DNA of 64,000 nucleotides from Aplectana chamaeleonis (Eukaryota > Nematoda > Chromadorea > Rhabditida > Cosmocercidae): positions 62,001 through 126,000 of the forward strand of contig JAPDOI010000965.1 of NCBI GenBank assembly GCA_029168955.1, in the 5' to 3' direction. How positions within the stretch are numbered: position 1 is the stretch's first letter; every line of letters starts with the position of its first letter. Positions 34,388 to 44,360 of the stretch are shown here, one piece after another. A program made the position numbers and the translations under genes. The notes beneath the pieces were generated by a model, which was given only the letters and a program-made list of their open reading frames with translations, was not told the DNA's origin and searched no databases.

Positions 34388-34620
34388 ACCGGCTGAGCGG
34401 GCGGAGAAGTAGGCTCGCCGGCTGAGCGGGCAGGCTTATTTTGGGGGCGGAGCGTCTTACCGGCTGAGCGGGCGGGCATGCATTTTGCCGGCTGAGAGGC
34501 ATGGCTTTACCGGCTGAGCGGGCAGACGTAAATCCACGGCTGAGCATGCCACCGGCTGATCGGGCAGACATAGCATTACCGGCTGAGGGGCATGGCTTTA
34601 CCGGCTGAGCGGGCAGACAC
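34388..34620. repeat. CCGGCTGAGCGGGCAG minisatellite, array 1
   Basis: About nine imperfect units of 16-30 bp sharing CCGGCTGAG, e.g. at 34388, 34418, 34460, 34510 and 34601. Confidence 0.85.
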
Positions 34621-34917
34621 TAAAGCGAACCAGGCTCATGTACGGAGCGGGAGAAATGGACTTTGAGCTGATTCGGGTGTTGGCATTCGAACGGATGGTC
34701 ATCCACCAGATTTGGATCATTGACCCCTCACCCCTTACGGTTCGTTGTGACCGTGGGGACGTGACAGCGGGTCAGTTCATGATTTTTGAAGCAAGGTAAG
34801 GCTCGCCGCTTCAGAAATGAAACGCAAGCCTCGAACTTGTTGGGGGAATAAGGAGAGCCTACTAGGGGCTTCATCTAGTCTTGCAGATCGGTATCATTCA
34901 CGTGGTAAGCAACTAAT

Positions 34918-35160
34918 ACCGGCTGAGGGGACAGTGAATGCGGGCTGAGGGGCAGCCATTTACCGGCTGAGGGGACAGTGAATGCGGGCTGAGGAGGCAG
35001 CCATTTACCGGCGTAGGGGACAGTGAATGCGGGCTGAGGGGGCCACCACTTGCCGGCTGAGCGCTCCACCGTTTACCGGCTGAGGGGGCAGTGAATACCG
35101 GGGCATGCCCGGGTACAATGTTTAGTCAGCCGGTATTGCCTGCCCCCTCAGCCGGAATTA
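34918..35160. repeat. CCGGCTGAGGGGACAG minisatellite, array 2
   Basis: About eight units spaced about 22 bp, alternating CCGGCTGAGGGGACAG and GGGCTGAGGGGCAGCC. The last 40 bp (35122-35160) carry the motif in inverse orientation. 34640-34900, between the arrays, is unrelated DNA. Confidence 0.85.
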
Positions 35161-35165
35161 CTGCC

Positions 35166-35560
35166 TGAGCTATTACGGTACTTGTTTGAACTGAAGTTTT
35201 ACCATGCACTAGGCTTCTATTTTACTCTCTATTTGTCGTATAAGTGTTTTTCGTACAATTCGCATTACATTACTCCTGCTGAGACGCCATGTAAGAGCTT
35301 CATACAACGAATGAATTTGTGAAAAAAAAACAGTTAAGGCCATCATAAAAATTGCGCAAAAGATGCAGACACTTTCTCTCTCCGGAATCGGGTAACACAA
35401 TCTGAGAGAAACAACTCATTCAAAAATCAACGTAAATCTCCATCTAGCCATTAATGTTCAAGTAAAGTGTCTGAGCTGAAACTTTCAAAATGCATCATGA
35501 AATCTTCTCAAAGCCTAGTTCACTTATGTCTAGCTGATCAATCACATTGACGAGTATCGG
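35166..35560. other. Stretch with nothing recognised
   Basis: A+T-rich. No supported gene or repeat. Confidence 0.35.
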
Positions 35561-35938
35561 CCCTAATTTGTACGGAGCCGCGCTCTGGTAACAACTGTCT
35601 CATAACCTGCGCCCTTCCCCTTTTCATCGTTCACCCTTTGCGTCTCAACCACTCTGTCATCCCCGATGGACGAACACGAGATGTGCATATGGCCCATTCC
35701 CGAGCGGGGATTGTCCCCTCGTGGGAACGAATCCCCGGGAAGATTACGCATACGGCCCCTGCTATTCCCACAAGCAAACTGCATAATCCGAAATATGGGT
35801 TGCCGAAAGTACAAAGAAGAAAAAAGTGAACCAAACATTAAAGAGGTCTAGATGCGCCTACTTACCAGTATTTTCCATCCATTCCTTGCGGCTTAGAAAC
35901 GAAGACTTGGCGCTGCTTTTGTATCACTTAGGAGGACG

Positions 35939-36350
35939 TCATTTGCCGCTGTCAGCAGAACCAGTGTCCTGTAACCTGAAAAAATCCGAAATAAAACGCT
36001 CTAACTGAGGCAAAGAATCTTCCATTTCTACTTTCAACGCATGTTCACCTTGCGTTCTACTACGGCCTTTCCTATTGGAGATTTCTCGTCCGCTACTGCA
36101 CCCGTGATGGTGCGCTAGCGCGTGGAAACGAAATTTTTCGCGAAACCATTGTTACAGGTTGAAATACCCGGTGACCTGAGCTCATCATTTTTGCTTTTTT
36201 TTTGCGACTCATCGAATTTCTTAAGCCCAGATCAGCTTGGTACATGAAATTGACAAACAGCTTGTAAGAAAAAAGCGACTCCCTCGGTTTCGCTTTAGTT
36301 CGACTAGCTTTTTTAGCTGCATTGATCAATTTGACTTGCAACTTGAGCAT
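35939..36350 (-). CDS. Predicted two-exon host gene, basic protein of 116 residues
   Basis: Minus strand. Exon 1 (36176-36350) begins with ATG and ends TCAG|GTCACC in phase 1. A 61-nt intron (36115-36175, ending CGCTAG) is followed by exon 2 (35939-36114), which completes the codon and runs to TGA. The first half is strongly basic (KKASRTKAKPR, MSRKKKAKMM); the second half is acidic to neutral (VEMEDSLPQLERFISDFF). No signal peptide or membrane segment; a nuclear protein is plausible but inferred. An in-frame stop upstream supports the ATG, though further 5' exons cannot be excluded. Family not recognised. Confidence 0.5.
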
Positions 36351-36566
36351 CTGTTCGGGGTTTCCTTAATCTTCCGAAATAAGGAGTCGTTGCGGCACGA
36401 AAAACGTCATGCCCGAGTGCGATACCACAGTGCCACCACTTCGCTGCGATAGCACCAAATTTCGAGCTTTCGAATAAATTTATCATAATAATTGAAAACT
36501 ACTAAAGTTTTTCCATGGCTGAAACGTCACTTGCCGAGCCGCTGCCCTAGCACGATCACTTCAGGG

Positions 36567-36635
36567 CAGAAGGTACTTACACGGGGTCAAACCCGTGTAA
36601 GTACCTTCTGTTTGACCCCGTGTAAGTACCTTCTG
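36567..36635. repeat. 25-bp perfect inverted repeat with an embedded third copy
   Basis: CAGAAGGTACTTACACGGGG plus TCAAA (36567-36591) is exactly complementary to 36611-36635. The 19 bp between them repeat the last 19 bp of the right arm, so two alternative hairpins are possible. Confidence 0.9.
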
Positions 36636-37389
36636 AAAAACGTCGTAAATCTCATCATTCGAGACGCGAGCGGCGCGCGCGATGCTTCAGCCTCCATCTG
36701 CCCTCTGCTCTCTCACTGTCTCTAACCTCCGCTCTGCACCAGCATGCGAAGGAACCATGTGAATTTCGCCGTTTTATAGCCTGTAGTAATCTAATTACTT
36801 TCCGGGACACGCGACCGCGACATTGCTTATCAGGCCCATTGACTTTCGATGGATGTGGACGATACACGTTGTGTAGCGCCGACTGTCGCGTGCAGTATGA
36901 ACCTGCCCTATTGCTCTCGTCTTAGTTGTTTGGTTAGTCCGTAGTTCCACCCGGTCGATATGCAAGTAAAGACGCAAAAGAAGGACGAAATATTTCTCTT
37001 CAGTAGTCCTCCCTGCTTCGTCCGTAGTCCTTCTTGGGTCGACCGTGGTCCAGCCTGGGTCGTGCATAAGCCAGCCTATGCCGCGCTCGAGGGGATGCCG
37101 CAACGGTTTTGAAGGTATTATTTTTTTGAAGGTATTTTTTTGATCGGGGTGGGACATGCAAGGGCTACGAGCAACCTAGGGGGACCATCAAAGGACATAT
37201 TTGAATCCCCGTTTTGCGTTCTTTACTGGCAAATTGACCGGGTGGGCCACCGACTATTGTCTAAATATGACGGGGGCCTAACCCGAGTACCGTGCTTATG
37301 CTCCTACAACATGCGTCCGCAGCCAAAATCACTTAATCGTAGCTATTTCGTGGGATTTTCTGCACTATAGTAGGAGACTTAACACGTAC
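36636..37389. other. Unassigned stretch with a partial element X copy
   Basis: GACGGGGGCCTA near 37272-37283 is the terminus of element X in inverse orientation, and CCACCCGGTCGATAT at 36945 also occurs in X (about 11735). The other terminus was not found. Nothing else recognised. Confidence 0.4.
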
Positions 37390-38606
37390 GTACAATACCG
37401 GCCATAACTTCTGTCTCAAAGCGCGTCGGCGACGCGAAATCGCGTCGAAAACGCCGTTTTCGTTCGGAGTGGACTTTTTGGGAAACTGAAAAAAACTGTT
37501 CGATTCCTCTCGCTGAGGAGATTCCGATTATATGTTCAGACTTGAGAAAAACTCAAGTCTTCACCTAGTTATGGCCTACTTTCCCTAAAAGGAGTCAAAA
37601 CCTTTTTGAGTGGTTACTTTTTGAACCCGAAAACACCAATCGCTTTCTCTCGACGTCCTGATTTCAAAAATCTTTTCCAGTTCAGAAAAATGTTACTTCT
37701 TGACATAGTTATGGCATATTTCGCCCACCCAAAGAGTAGGAATGCTCTATCAACGGCGAAACTAGAACGTGAGCATCATCAGTATATTTGTGTCGTAATT
37801 CTGACTTCAAAGCTGTCTCTGTACCTGGAAAAGTGTGAGATTTGACTCTTAATCTTTCTTAGTTTTATATGAACTCGGTTTTGGCGATGGTCTCTCTTCA
37901 ATTTCTCGGTTCTCCGCGCTCTCCACGCTATTGCTCTCCTCTCTCTGACGCACTCTTCGCTGCCTGTACTGCCTCGCTCGAAGACAGTCCCCCAAACTGA
38001 ATAGAGTTCGAAGAGCGGAGACGGACTGGAGAGTCAGCGTTATGAAAGCCCTGTATCTGAAAGACCAAAGGTTCAAATGGGAGAGGAGTAAACATTAGAG
38101 TGTTTCACCGAATAATGTCGATTTTCCAATTAACTCTCATATTTTCTCAGATACGGGATGGTTTTAACTGCCCTTGGTATCAAATATTACGTGAGGGGCG
38201 AGGTTTCCATAATTGATGAAAAAGTAAATTTCTGTCCAATCACAGAATTGCTATAACCATTCATTCGATTATTCGAATATTCGAATAAAAACTCAATTAA
38301 TTGGCTGTGGCATGTTAATGAATAGACGAAACCCCACTTTTCTATCAAATATGAGAACCTCTCTCTTACCCTAATGTGTGATAACAAGTGCTGTTGAAAC
38401 CATTCCGATCATGAAGCGGAAACTAGATTTATTCGGAAAAATCGAAATTATTCGTTTGATATACCATCATGGGTGTTCTCTGAGATATTTATATAGCGAG
38501 ACGGAACGTTGGTCGACTCAGAAAAGAAAGCAGTTATCTGAACAGGTGGTCCGTTTTGAATCAGCATCAAGAGACAATCGGAAACAGGAGTTAGCGTTAT
38601 GGGTGG
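37390..38606 (+). repeat. Long dispersed repeat F, copy 1
   Basis: Matches the complement of 53821-54658 over its full length apart from a 370-bp insert (38096-38465). Shared landmarks include GTACAATACCGGCCATAACT at the left and GGTCGACTCAGAAAAGAAAG at the right. At the right it is interrupted by element E, and a short continuation (GCACTCGGACAGAAAATAGG) resumes at 42447. Coding capacity not recognised. Confidence 0.85.
38096..38465. mobile_element. 370-bp insert in repeat F
   Basis: Absent from the other copy of F, which fixes the boundaries. AT stands on both sides (38094-38095 and 38466-38467). Both ends carry inverted CGAATAATNTCGATTTT motifs. No coding capacity. Confidence 0.75.
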
Positions 38607-39439
38607 TTTGTCCCTGGTTTACTAAATCCTATTCTAACACTACGCCATCGGTGAGTGATTCTGCGGATGCAGACCACCCAGTCAGCGCGCGCACAGCATT
38701 TAGTCCTTTCCCTGCGAACAGTGTGACTCATCATTGAGGAAACTTGCGGGAATGCATACAAGGAAAGTATCGAATACTCGTTTTATGAGAAAAATGCATT
38801 TTCACCTAGTTGAGAAAAATTCTCCGTATTAGCTCAATTTAAAAAGAAATTTCCAACTGTGCCATTCTGAAAATTCTCTGTTGTCGGTGAGTGATTCTGC
38901 GGATGCAGAATCACTCACCATTTCAACAACGAAAAATTTCAGAAGTGGAATTTTCAGAATGGCATTGTTTGATATTTCTTTTTAAATTGAGCTAATACGG
39001 AGGGTATTTCTTAACTGGGTGATATGCATTTTTTCTTATAAAACGTGGATTCGATTTTTTCCTTGTATGCATTCCTAGAACATTGCTCAATGAAGAGTCA
39101 CACAATTCGCCTGGGAAACGAATAAATGCTGCGCGCGCCGCGGCCGCCCGCGCTGGCTGGGTGGCCTATAGCCACGGAATCACTGACCGATAACAGACAA
39201 TTTTCAGAATGGCACAGTTGGAAATTTCTTTTTAAATTGAGCTAATACGAAGGATTTTTCTTAACTAGGTGAAAATGCATTTTTCTCATAAAACGAGGAT
39301 TCGATATTTTCCTTGTATGCATTCCCGGAAGTTTCCTCAATGATGAGTCACACAGTTCGCAGGGAAAGGAATAAGGGGCCTCTTAAACAGGCAGGAGCGA
39401 CCGTTTATCCATATGTGTTTCATCACGTTTGTTGCCAGT

Positions 39440-39452
39440 GTACAAGTCGTGA
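39440..39452. repeat. Left 13-bp target duplication of the RTE copy
   Basis: GTACAAGTCGTGA, identical to 41429-41441. Confidence 0.8.
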
Positions 39453-39878
39453 TGAGGTCAAGAACTACAGGCCAATCGCTCTTCTGTCCCAGCCGTACAA
39501 GCTATTCACAAAGATTTTTCTGAACAGATTGGAAAGCACGTTGGATGAGTTCCAGCCCGTGGAACAGGCCGGTTTTCGTCGCGGATACTGCTGTATGGAT
39601 CATATCCACACGGTGACTCAACTAATTGAAAAAACACGAGAGCACAAGCAACCGCTCCTAATGTGCTTCATCGATTATGTCAAAGCATTTGACAGTGTCG
39701 AACTGAACGCAGTTTGGAACGCTCTGCTCCGTGCCGGCGTGGACCAGATCTACATCAACATACTAGAGGAGTGCAACATGGGCACATCTACGAAGATCAA
39801 GATGTTCCACAAGGAGCTGACGGTGCCGATTGGGAAAGGAGTCCGCCAAGGTGACACCATCTCACCAAAGCTGTTCAC

Positions 39879-40325
39879 TATACTTGTTCCAAATGAAATT
39901 CATTTCGAATATCCGACTTTTCGACTATAGTCGGATATCGTACTTTTTCGAATATTCGACTTTTCGACTATAGTCGGATATCGCACTTTTTCGAATATTC
40001 GACTTTTCGATTGTAGTCGGATATCGCCCATTTTCGAATATTCGACTTTTCGACTATAGTCGGATATCGCACTTTTTCGAATATTCGACTTTTCGACTAT
40101 AGTCGGATATCGTACTTTTTCGAATATTCGACTTTTCGACCATAGTCGGATATCGCACTTTTTCGAATATTCGACTTTTCGACTGTAGTCGGATATCGCC
40201 CATTTTCGAATATTCGACTTTTCGACAGTAGTCGGATATGAGACCTTTTCGAATAAAATGTCGACTCTTTTATCCGACTGAAACAGTCGGATACTCATCC
40301 GATTATTCGATTCGGAACAAGTATA
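39879..40325. mobile_element. hAT-like MITE (447 bp) with an internal array
   Basis: Perfect 12-bp inverted ends TATACTTGTTCC and GGAACAAGTATA, and an 8-bp target duplication CTGTTCAC (39871-39878 and 40326-40333). Excision restores the RT frame. The 8-bp duplication is characteristic of hAT. There is no transposase; the interior is mostly a 43-bp tandem array. Confidence 0.88.
39905..40240. repeat. 43-bp tandem array, about 7.5 copies
   Basis: Each unit contains two palindromes, CGACTATAGTCG and TTCGAATATTCGA. It lies inside the hAT-like MITE. Confidence 0.9.
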
Positions 40326-40608
40326 CTGTTCACTGCTGCTCTCCATCACGCAATGATTGATCTAGATTGGAACGACAGGGGAATTCCCATAGACGGCAGA
40401 AAACTCTCAAACCTCTGCTTCGCCGATGACATCGTTTTGGTTAGCAGCAGTCAAACCGAACTTCAGCAGATGGTGGATGAACAGGACGCAGCTGGCCGCA
40501 GAATCGGGTTGACGATGAATCGCAGCAAGACAGAAGTCATGAGGAACAGATGGGCAGACCCAGCACCGATCACAGTGGACGGAGTTCCCCTTACTGATAC
40601 GGAGAAGT

Positions 40609-40762
40609 AGAGTGCGCGCAATATTTCTAGTCTGATGAATGGACGGGGCTGTGACGGTAGATCACCCCGCGCGAATCGAAACCGCATTCTCCATTGAGGC
40701 CGCCAACCCCGCACGGCCATCCGCCTGGTCCGTGCGTCAGACTAGATTGAAAACGTTAACCA
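40609..40762 (+). mobile_element. Small inverted-end element D, copy 2
   Basis: Interrupts the RTE frame between TDTEK and the YLGRLVTM block. The core from TCTAGTCTGATGAATGGACG to GTCCGTGCGTCAGACTAGA is the same family as the insert at 18587-18719. The ends CTAGTCTG are inverted; the exact duplication is unclear. Confidence 0.7.
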
Positions 40763-41428
40763 TACGTCTACCTCGGGCGCCTCGTGACCATGGACAACGA
40801 TTTGAGGGCCGAAGTCAGCCGAAGAAGAAGCGCCGCATGGGCTGCGATGTCCAATATAAGGGAAGCAGCTCACCTTGTCTCCGACAAAAAAATCCGCACG
40901 CATCTGTTTGACTCCACCGTCCTCCCCGCCATGTGCTACGGAGCTGAAACCTGGGCTTCCAACAAGTCCTCTGCAATTCTGATGACACGAACGCAACGAG
41001 CCCTCGAACGGACGCTGTTGGGGACGAGCCGTCGAGAGCAAAGAAACCAGCACATCCGCAGCACCGACCTCCGCCAACAGTCAGGGATTCGGGACGCTGT
41101 CACTTACATGGCAGCCGCAAAACATCGATGGGCCGGTCATGTTATAAGAAGAACCAATGACCGCTGGAAAAATCGTGTAACCCTCTAGTACCTGCGGGAT
41201 ATCAAGCAAACACTTGGTCGTCCCCAACAAGATGGAGCGATGCCTTCAAACATCTGAACACACCTAACACGAACTGGTTGCAGATCGCGCAAAATCGAAC
41301 GAGATGGAGATGGCAGCTCCACAAAACAACCAAAACGAACGTGTGCCTCGAAACAATCAGAGACGTGCGCCCGCCCCTGAGACGATCGCCGGCTGACAAC
41401 GGGCAATCAAGTAGCAAGTAAGTATCAA

Positions 41429-41441
41429 GTACAAGTCGTGA
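41429..41441. repeat. Right 13-bp target duplication of the RTE copy
   Basis: GTACAAGTCGTGA, identical to 39440-39452. Confidence 0.8.
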
Positions 41442-41532
41442 CGTGTTCGGCAGCAAGTACAGCCTTTTTTTTTACCAAATCATAAAGCGCTCTTCAGAGT
41501 AGCACCGCGGCAAGTCTTGCTGCGGCAGGTAA

Positions 41533-41886
41533 ATGATGGAGAGTGGGGGACGTCAAGCAACGGACGAGGTCGGCATCGTGTCGTGCGACAGCGACGCAGA
41601 TATCTCGCAGTGTTTTTACTGCTGCAACAGCAGCGTATCCCTAAGCGACGCCGCCAGCAAGCGGCAGCGGGAAATGGTTTCAACCATTTTCATCGCCGGC
41701 GTGTATTGCTGCTGTCGATCGAGATATCTCCGTAAATTCGATTTTCTGAAGACTTTTGCCGTTTTATTGCACCAGTTTTTAGTTTCACTAGTTTTTTTGT
41801 TCCAACGTGTAGCAGTTGTGATTTATGCGACTTCCGCAAACCGTCTTCTAATTTCGGTACCTCAACATCTATATTTCAAGGCTTAA
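41533..41886 (+). CDS. Unrecognised frame inside element E
   Basis: The first 65 residues are protein-like, with an acidic start (MMESGGRQATDEVG) and Cys clusters (CFYCC, VYCCC). A donor-like CTCC|GTAAAT follows at about 41732, and an acceptor TTATTTTTTAG lies near 41948, so a short intron is possible. Several phase combinations work, so no model is favoured. Being inside E, it may be element-encoded or captured. No domain named. Confidence 0.3.
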   Translation: MMESGGRQATDEVGIVSCDSDADISQCFYCCNSSVSLSDAASKRQREMVSTIFIAGVYCCCRSRYLRKFDFLKTFAVLLHQFLVSLVFLFQRVAVVIYATSANRLLISVPQHLYFKA

Positions 41887-42446
41887 TCACTTTACTGAAC
41901 GCAAATTCGAAGTTCATTTTACAGCTTTCTCAGTTTATTATTTTTTAGAAGGTGCTCCCTGGCATATCCTGAACTCGTGAAGCATATCAACGCAGTAAAA
42001 GCTACTCAGAGCGAAATGTGATGTTGAATGAATGATGGCCAACGTATTGGTAAAAAAGCGACGCTATCGACATCGGCGCTGCGATTCCGCGAAGCCTTGG
42101 CGCCCAACGTCGCGTCAGATTTATAGCACGCTCCAGGCCTCTCGCTCGGGGGCGTGAAGCCGGTCGTCGCAACTCTAGTCGTTAAGTGAAGACTGTCGGG
42201 CGACTGAACTGCTATTAGCCCAGTGCATGCTGAATACGCACAAAGTTGGAACGTGGAGTCATGATTGAACTGGTAGAACACATCCAAACACGTATGGATA
42301 AACGGTCGCTGCTGCCTGTTTAGGTTTTCTGAAGGCATAAATGCTGTGCGCGCCGCGACCGCGCGCGCTGACTGGGTGGTCTGCATCCGCAGAATCACTC
42401 ACCGATGGCGTAGTGTTAGAATAGGATTTAGTAAACCAGGGACAAA

Positions 42447-42720
42447 GCACTCGGACAGAAAATAGGCTTGACCGCGCGCAAGTTTGCGCCCTTAGTACCG
42501 ACCGCGCGCAGGAACCGTTCCATTCGCGCTCAAAAAACAGAATAGGGCTGACCGCGCGCAAAGAACGCGGTCAGTACGATTTCGAAAAGTTGTGAGCGTT
42601 CCGACCGCTTTTGCCTTTTTCACGGCTCCCACCTCTCTCCGTTCGGACCGCGCGCAAGTTTGCAAAGCGGGCAGGAACCGCGCAACTTTAGGACCAACCG
42701 CGCGCAGACGTGAGGGAAAA
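42447..42720. repeat. GACCGCGCGCA-rich segment, continuation of F
   Basis: The 12-mer GACCGCGCGCAA or a close variant recurs about six times (e.g. 42468, 42501, 42549, 42647). 53640-53820, beside the other copy of F, has the same flavour (TTGCGCGCGGTCAGCCCTA) but is only partly alignable. Confidence 0.6.
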
Positions 42721-43045
42721 TGCATGGTGTGTAGCGGCGAGGATACATTCAACTTTACGCCTGAATCGTCTATTATTGCTGCTGCGGTTTCCGTGTCATC
42801 TCGCTTTCTCAATAATTTTCTTCATTTTTCTTTCTTTCCCTTTGTATGGTTCTGTGTTCCCCTTGTGTCTCCTGTGTATACACCCCTTTTTATGATTACC
42901 TGCGTTGTTCACGCTAGGGTATTAGCAAGGTGACCGTTGGTTGATGAAGGCATGTGCAGAATGTTGTGGAAGGTTTGTAGTTGGGTGGGTAGCTTTGAGG
43001 GAAACAAGTAGGAAACTCTAAAGGCGTGAAAGGAAAAAGATTCGA
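42721..43045. other. Stretch with nothing recognised
   Basis: A T-rich patch at 42815-42890. No supported gene. Confidence 0.35.
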
Positions 43046-43425
43046 AGTGGGCGGGGCTTCGACAGGAGTGCGCACAGCGGCAAAAAGTGTTGTGAAATTC
43101 GAAAAAAAGTGTGAGGAATCAGGCTGGAAGTCTGTGAGGGTTTTGAGGGCAAATTTTCAATGTTCCGGAATGTGGGCGGGGCTTCGACAGGAGTGCGCAG
43201 AGCGGCAAAAAAGTGCTGTGAAATTTGAAAATAGTGTGGGGAATCAGGCTGGAAGTCTGTGAGGGCTTCGAGGGCAAATTTTCAATGTTCCGGAAAGTGG
43301 GCAGGGCTTCGGCAGGAGTGCGCACAACGGCAAGAAAATGCTTTGAAATTCGAAAAAGTGTTGGGATCAGCGCTGTAGGTATGCAAGGGTTTCGAAAGCA
43401 AGTTTTCAATGTCCCCAAAGGATTT
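43046..43425. repeat. Tandem repeat, 3 units of about 126 bp
   Basis: Units start with GTGGGCGGGGCTTCGACAGG at about 43047, 43172 and 43299. The third is the most diverged. The minus strand is open across all units, as expected when the period is divisible by three. Confidence 0.9.
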
Positions 43426-43586
43426 TAAAAAAATTAATTAAAAATTAAATTAAGTAAAGTGTTGTTTCAACAACAATGTTCCGTTCATTCCGAGATTGGT
43501 TACTCCAGCCTTCCAAAGTGAAAAGTCATCATTTTGTGGAATGTGTCGGCGAAAATTGGCTGAGAAAACTGGCAAGAATGGGAGAG

Positions 43587-44360
43587 CTACAATACCCGCG
43601 CTATGTTTTGTAAAAACGGGGAGCATCTGGCAAACGTGGCGAAAAAACGTCCGATGCATGTAGCTTTTCAGAAAGAAGAATTTTTCGAACTCTGAAAACA
43701 CTATCCTATTCACAGATCAGATTGCTACCTAATTATGTGACTTGTGGGCCGACTATAACTAAAATCGCTTTGAAGGGAATTGTTTTTGCGATCGTTTATC
43801 AAAAACGTCGTGCGCTGCGAAGTGCAGCGAAATTTTCAGCAGTATTTGCACGAGTTATGGAAGAGCAACCTGTTTGCTTTCTTCATAAATTAGGCGCAGG
43901 TTGTGTTGGTTGAATTCTCGAAATCCTTCATTAAACACGCTTGAGAGCTACATGAAAAGTCGGAGTTTTGTTGCGAGAACCCCGGACTCTTAAATGAAAG
44001 TTTTCAAAAATTCAACACAAACAAACCAACGATTCTCTCACCTGCACCCGATTTATGAAGAAAGCATACAGATTGCTCTTCCATTACTTTCACAAATACT
44101 GCTCAAGGCTTCGCCGCATTTTGGCGCTCGCGACGCTTTCGGAAAACGGTTGAAAAAATTATTTCCTTCAAAAACAAAGCTAATTCAGAGATCTTCGGCC
44201 CTAAAGTCGCATAATTAGCTGGTATTTTGATGTGCGAATATGATAGCGTTTTCAGAATTCTAAAAAGTCATTATTCAAAAAGGTTACATGCATCGGACGT
44301 TTTTTTGCCAAGTTTGCCAGATGCTCCCCGTTTTCAAAAAACTTAGTGTGGGTACTGTAG
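43587..44360. mobile_element. Foldback element H, sharing ends with G
   Basis: Starts CTACAATACCCGC and ends GTGGGTACTGTAG, the same termini as 5801-6381. The arms match further in (CATCGGACGTTTTTT, TTTGCCAGATGCTCCCCGTT). The interior carries two short plus frames (43722-43913, 43994-44218) without recognised domains. Confidence 0.65.

Larger units (their letters stand above)
33980..35765. repeat. Inverted arms enclosing two minisatellites
   Basis: GGGGCCGTATGCATACC and about 110 following bases (33988-34100) resemble the complement of 35650-35762 (GCATACGGCCCC) with many differences. Between them lie the two CCGGCTGAG arrays. This could be an old large foldback element with array expansion inside. 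Confidence 0.4.
39453..41420 (+). pseudogene. RTE reverse transcriptase, interrupted
   Basis: Motifs: KNYRPIALLSQPYKLFTKIF, EQAGFRRGYCCMDHIHTV, MCFIDYVKAFDSVE (motif A), IGKGVRQGDTISPKLFT (motif B), LCFADDIVLVSS (motif C). After the insertion of D come VLPAMCYGAETWAS, then RHWAGHV-type and TNWLQIAQNRTRWRW-type C-terminal blocks. A stop at 41188 and a frameshift near 41210 are extra damage. Removing the two inserts rejoins the frame at KLFT/AALHHAM and near YLGRLVTM. Confidence 0.85.
39453..41428 (+). mobile_element. RTE-clade non-LTR retrotransposon, 5'-truncated
   Basis: Flanked by GTACAAGTCGTGA on both sides. It begins inside the reverse transcriptase, so the endonuclease half is absent. 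The 3' end is a short CAAGTA-type repeat (41408-41428), in keeping with RTE elements, which end in short tandem repeats rather than poly(A). It was hit later by a hAT-like element (39879-40325) and by element D (40609-40762). Confidence 0.85.
38607..42446. mobile_element. Large inverted-end element E, carrying later insertions
   Basis: The ends TTTGTCCCTGGTTTACTAAA and their inverse (to 42446) match over about 95 bp through GAGTGATTCTGCGGATGCAG. E splits repeat F. Its left part (38607-39439) holds several inverted copies of a 200-bp unit (AATTGAGCTAATACG, TGCATTCC, TGACTCATCATTGAGG). Its right part (41442-42446) holds an unrecognised frame. The RTE copy at 39453-41428 was inserted inside E. 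Confidence 0.65.

Noticed and set aside
34388..35160. CRISPR-like or zinc-finger-encoding array
   Set aside because: Units are irregular in spacing, the intervening sequence is not spacer-like, and no reading frame gives a repeated domain.
39905..40240. CRISPR-like regular repeats
   Set aside because: The 43-bp units are contiguous with no unique spacers and lie inside a hAT-like MITE in a eukaryotic genome.
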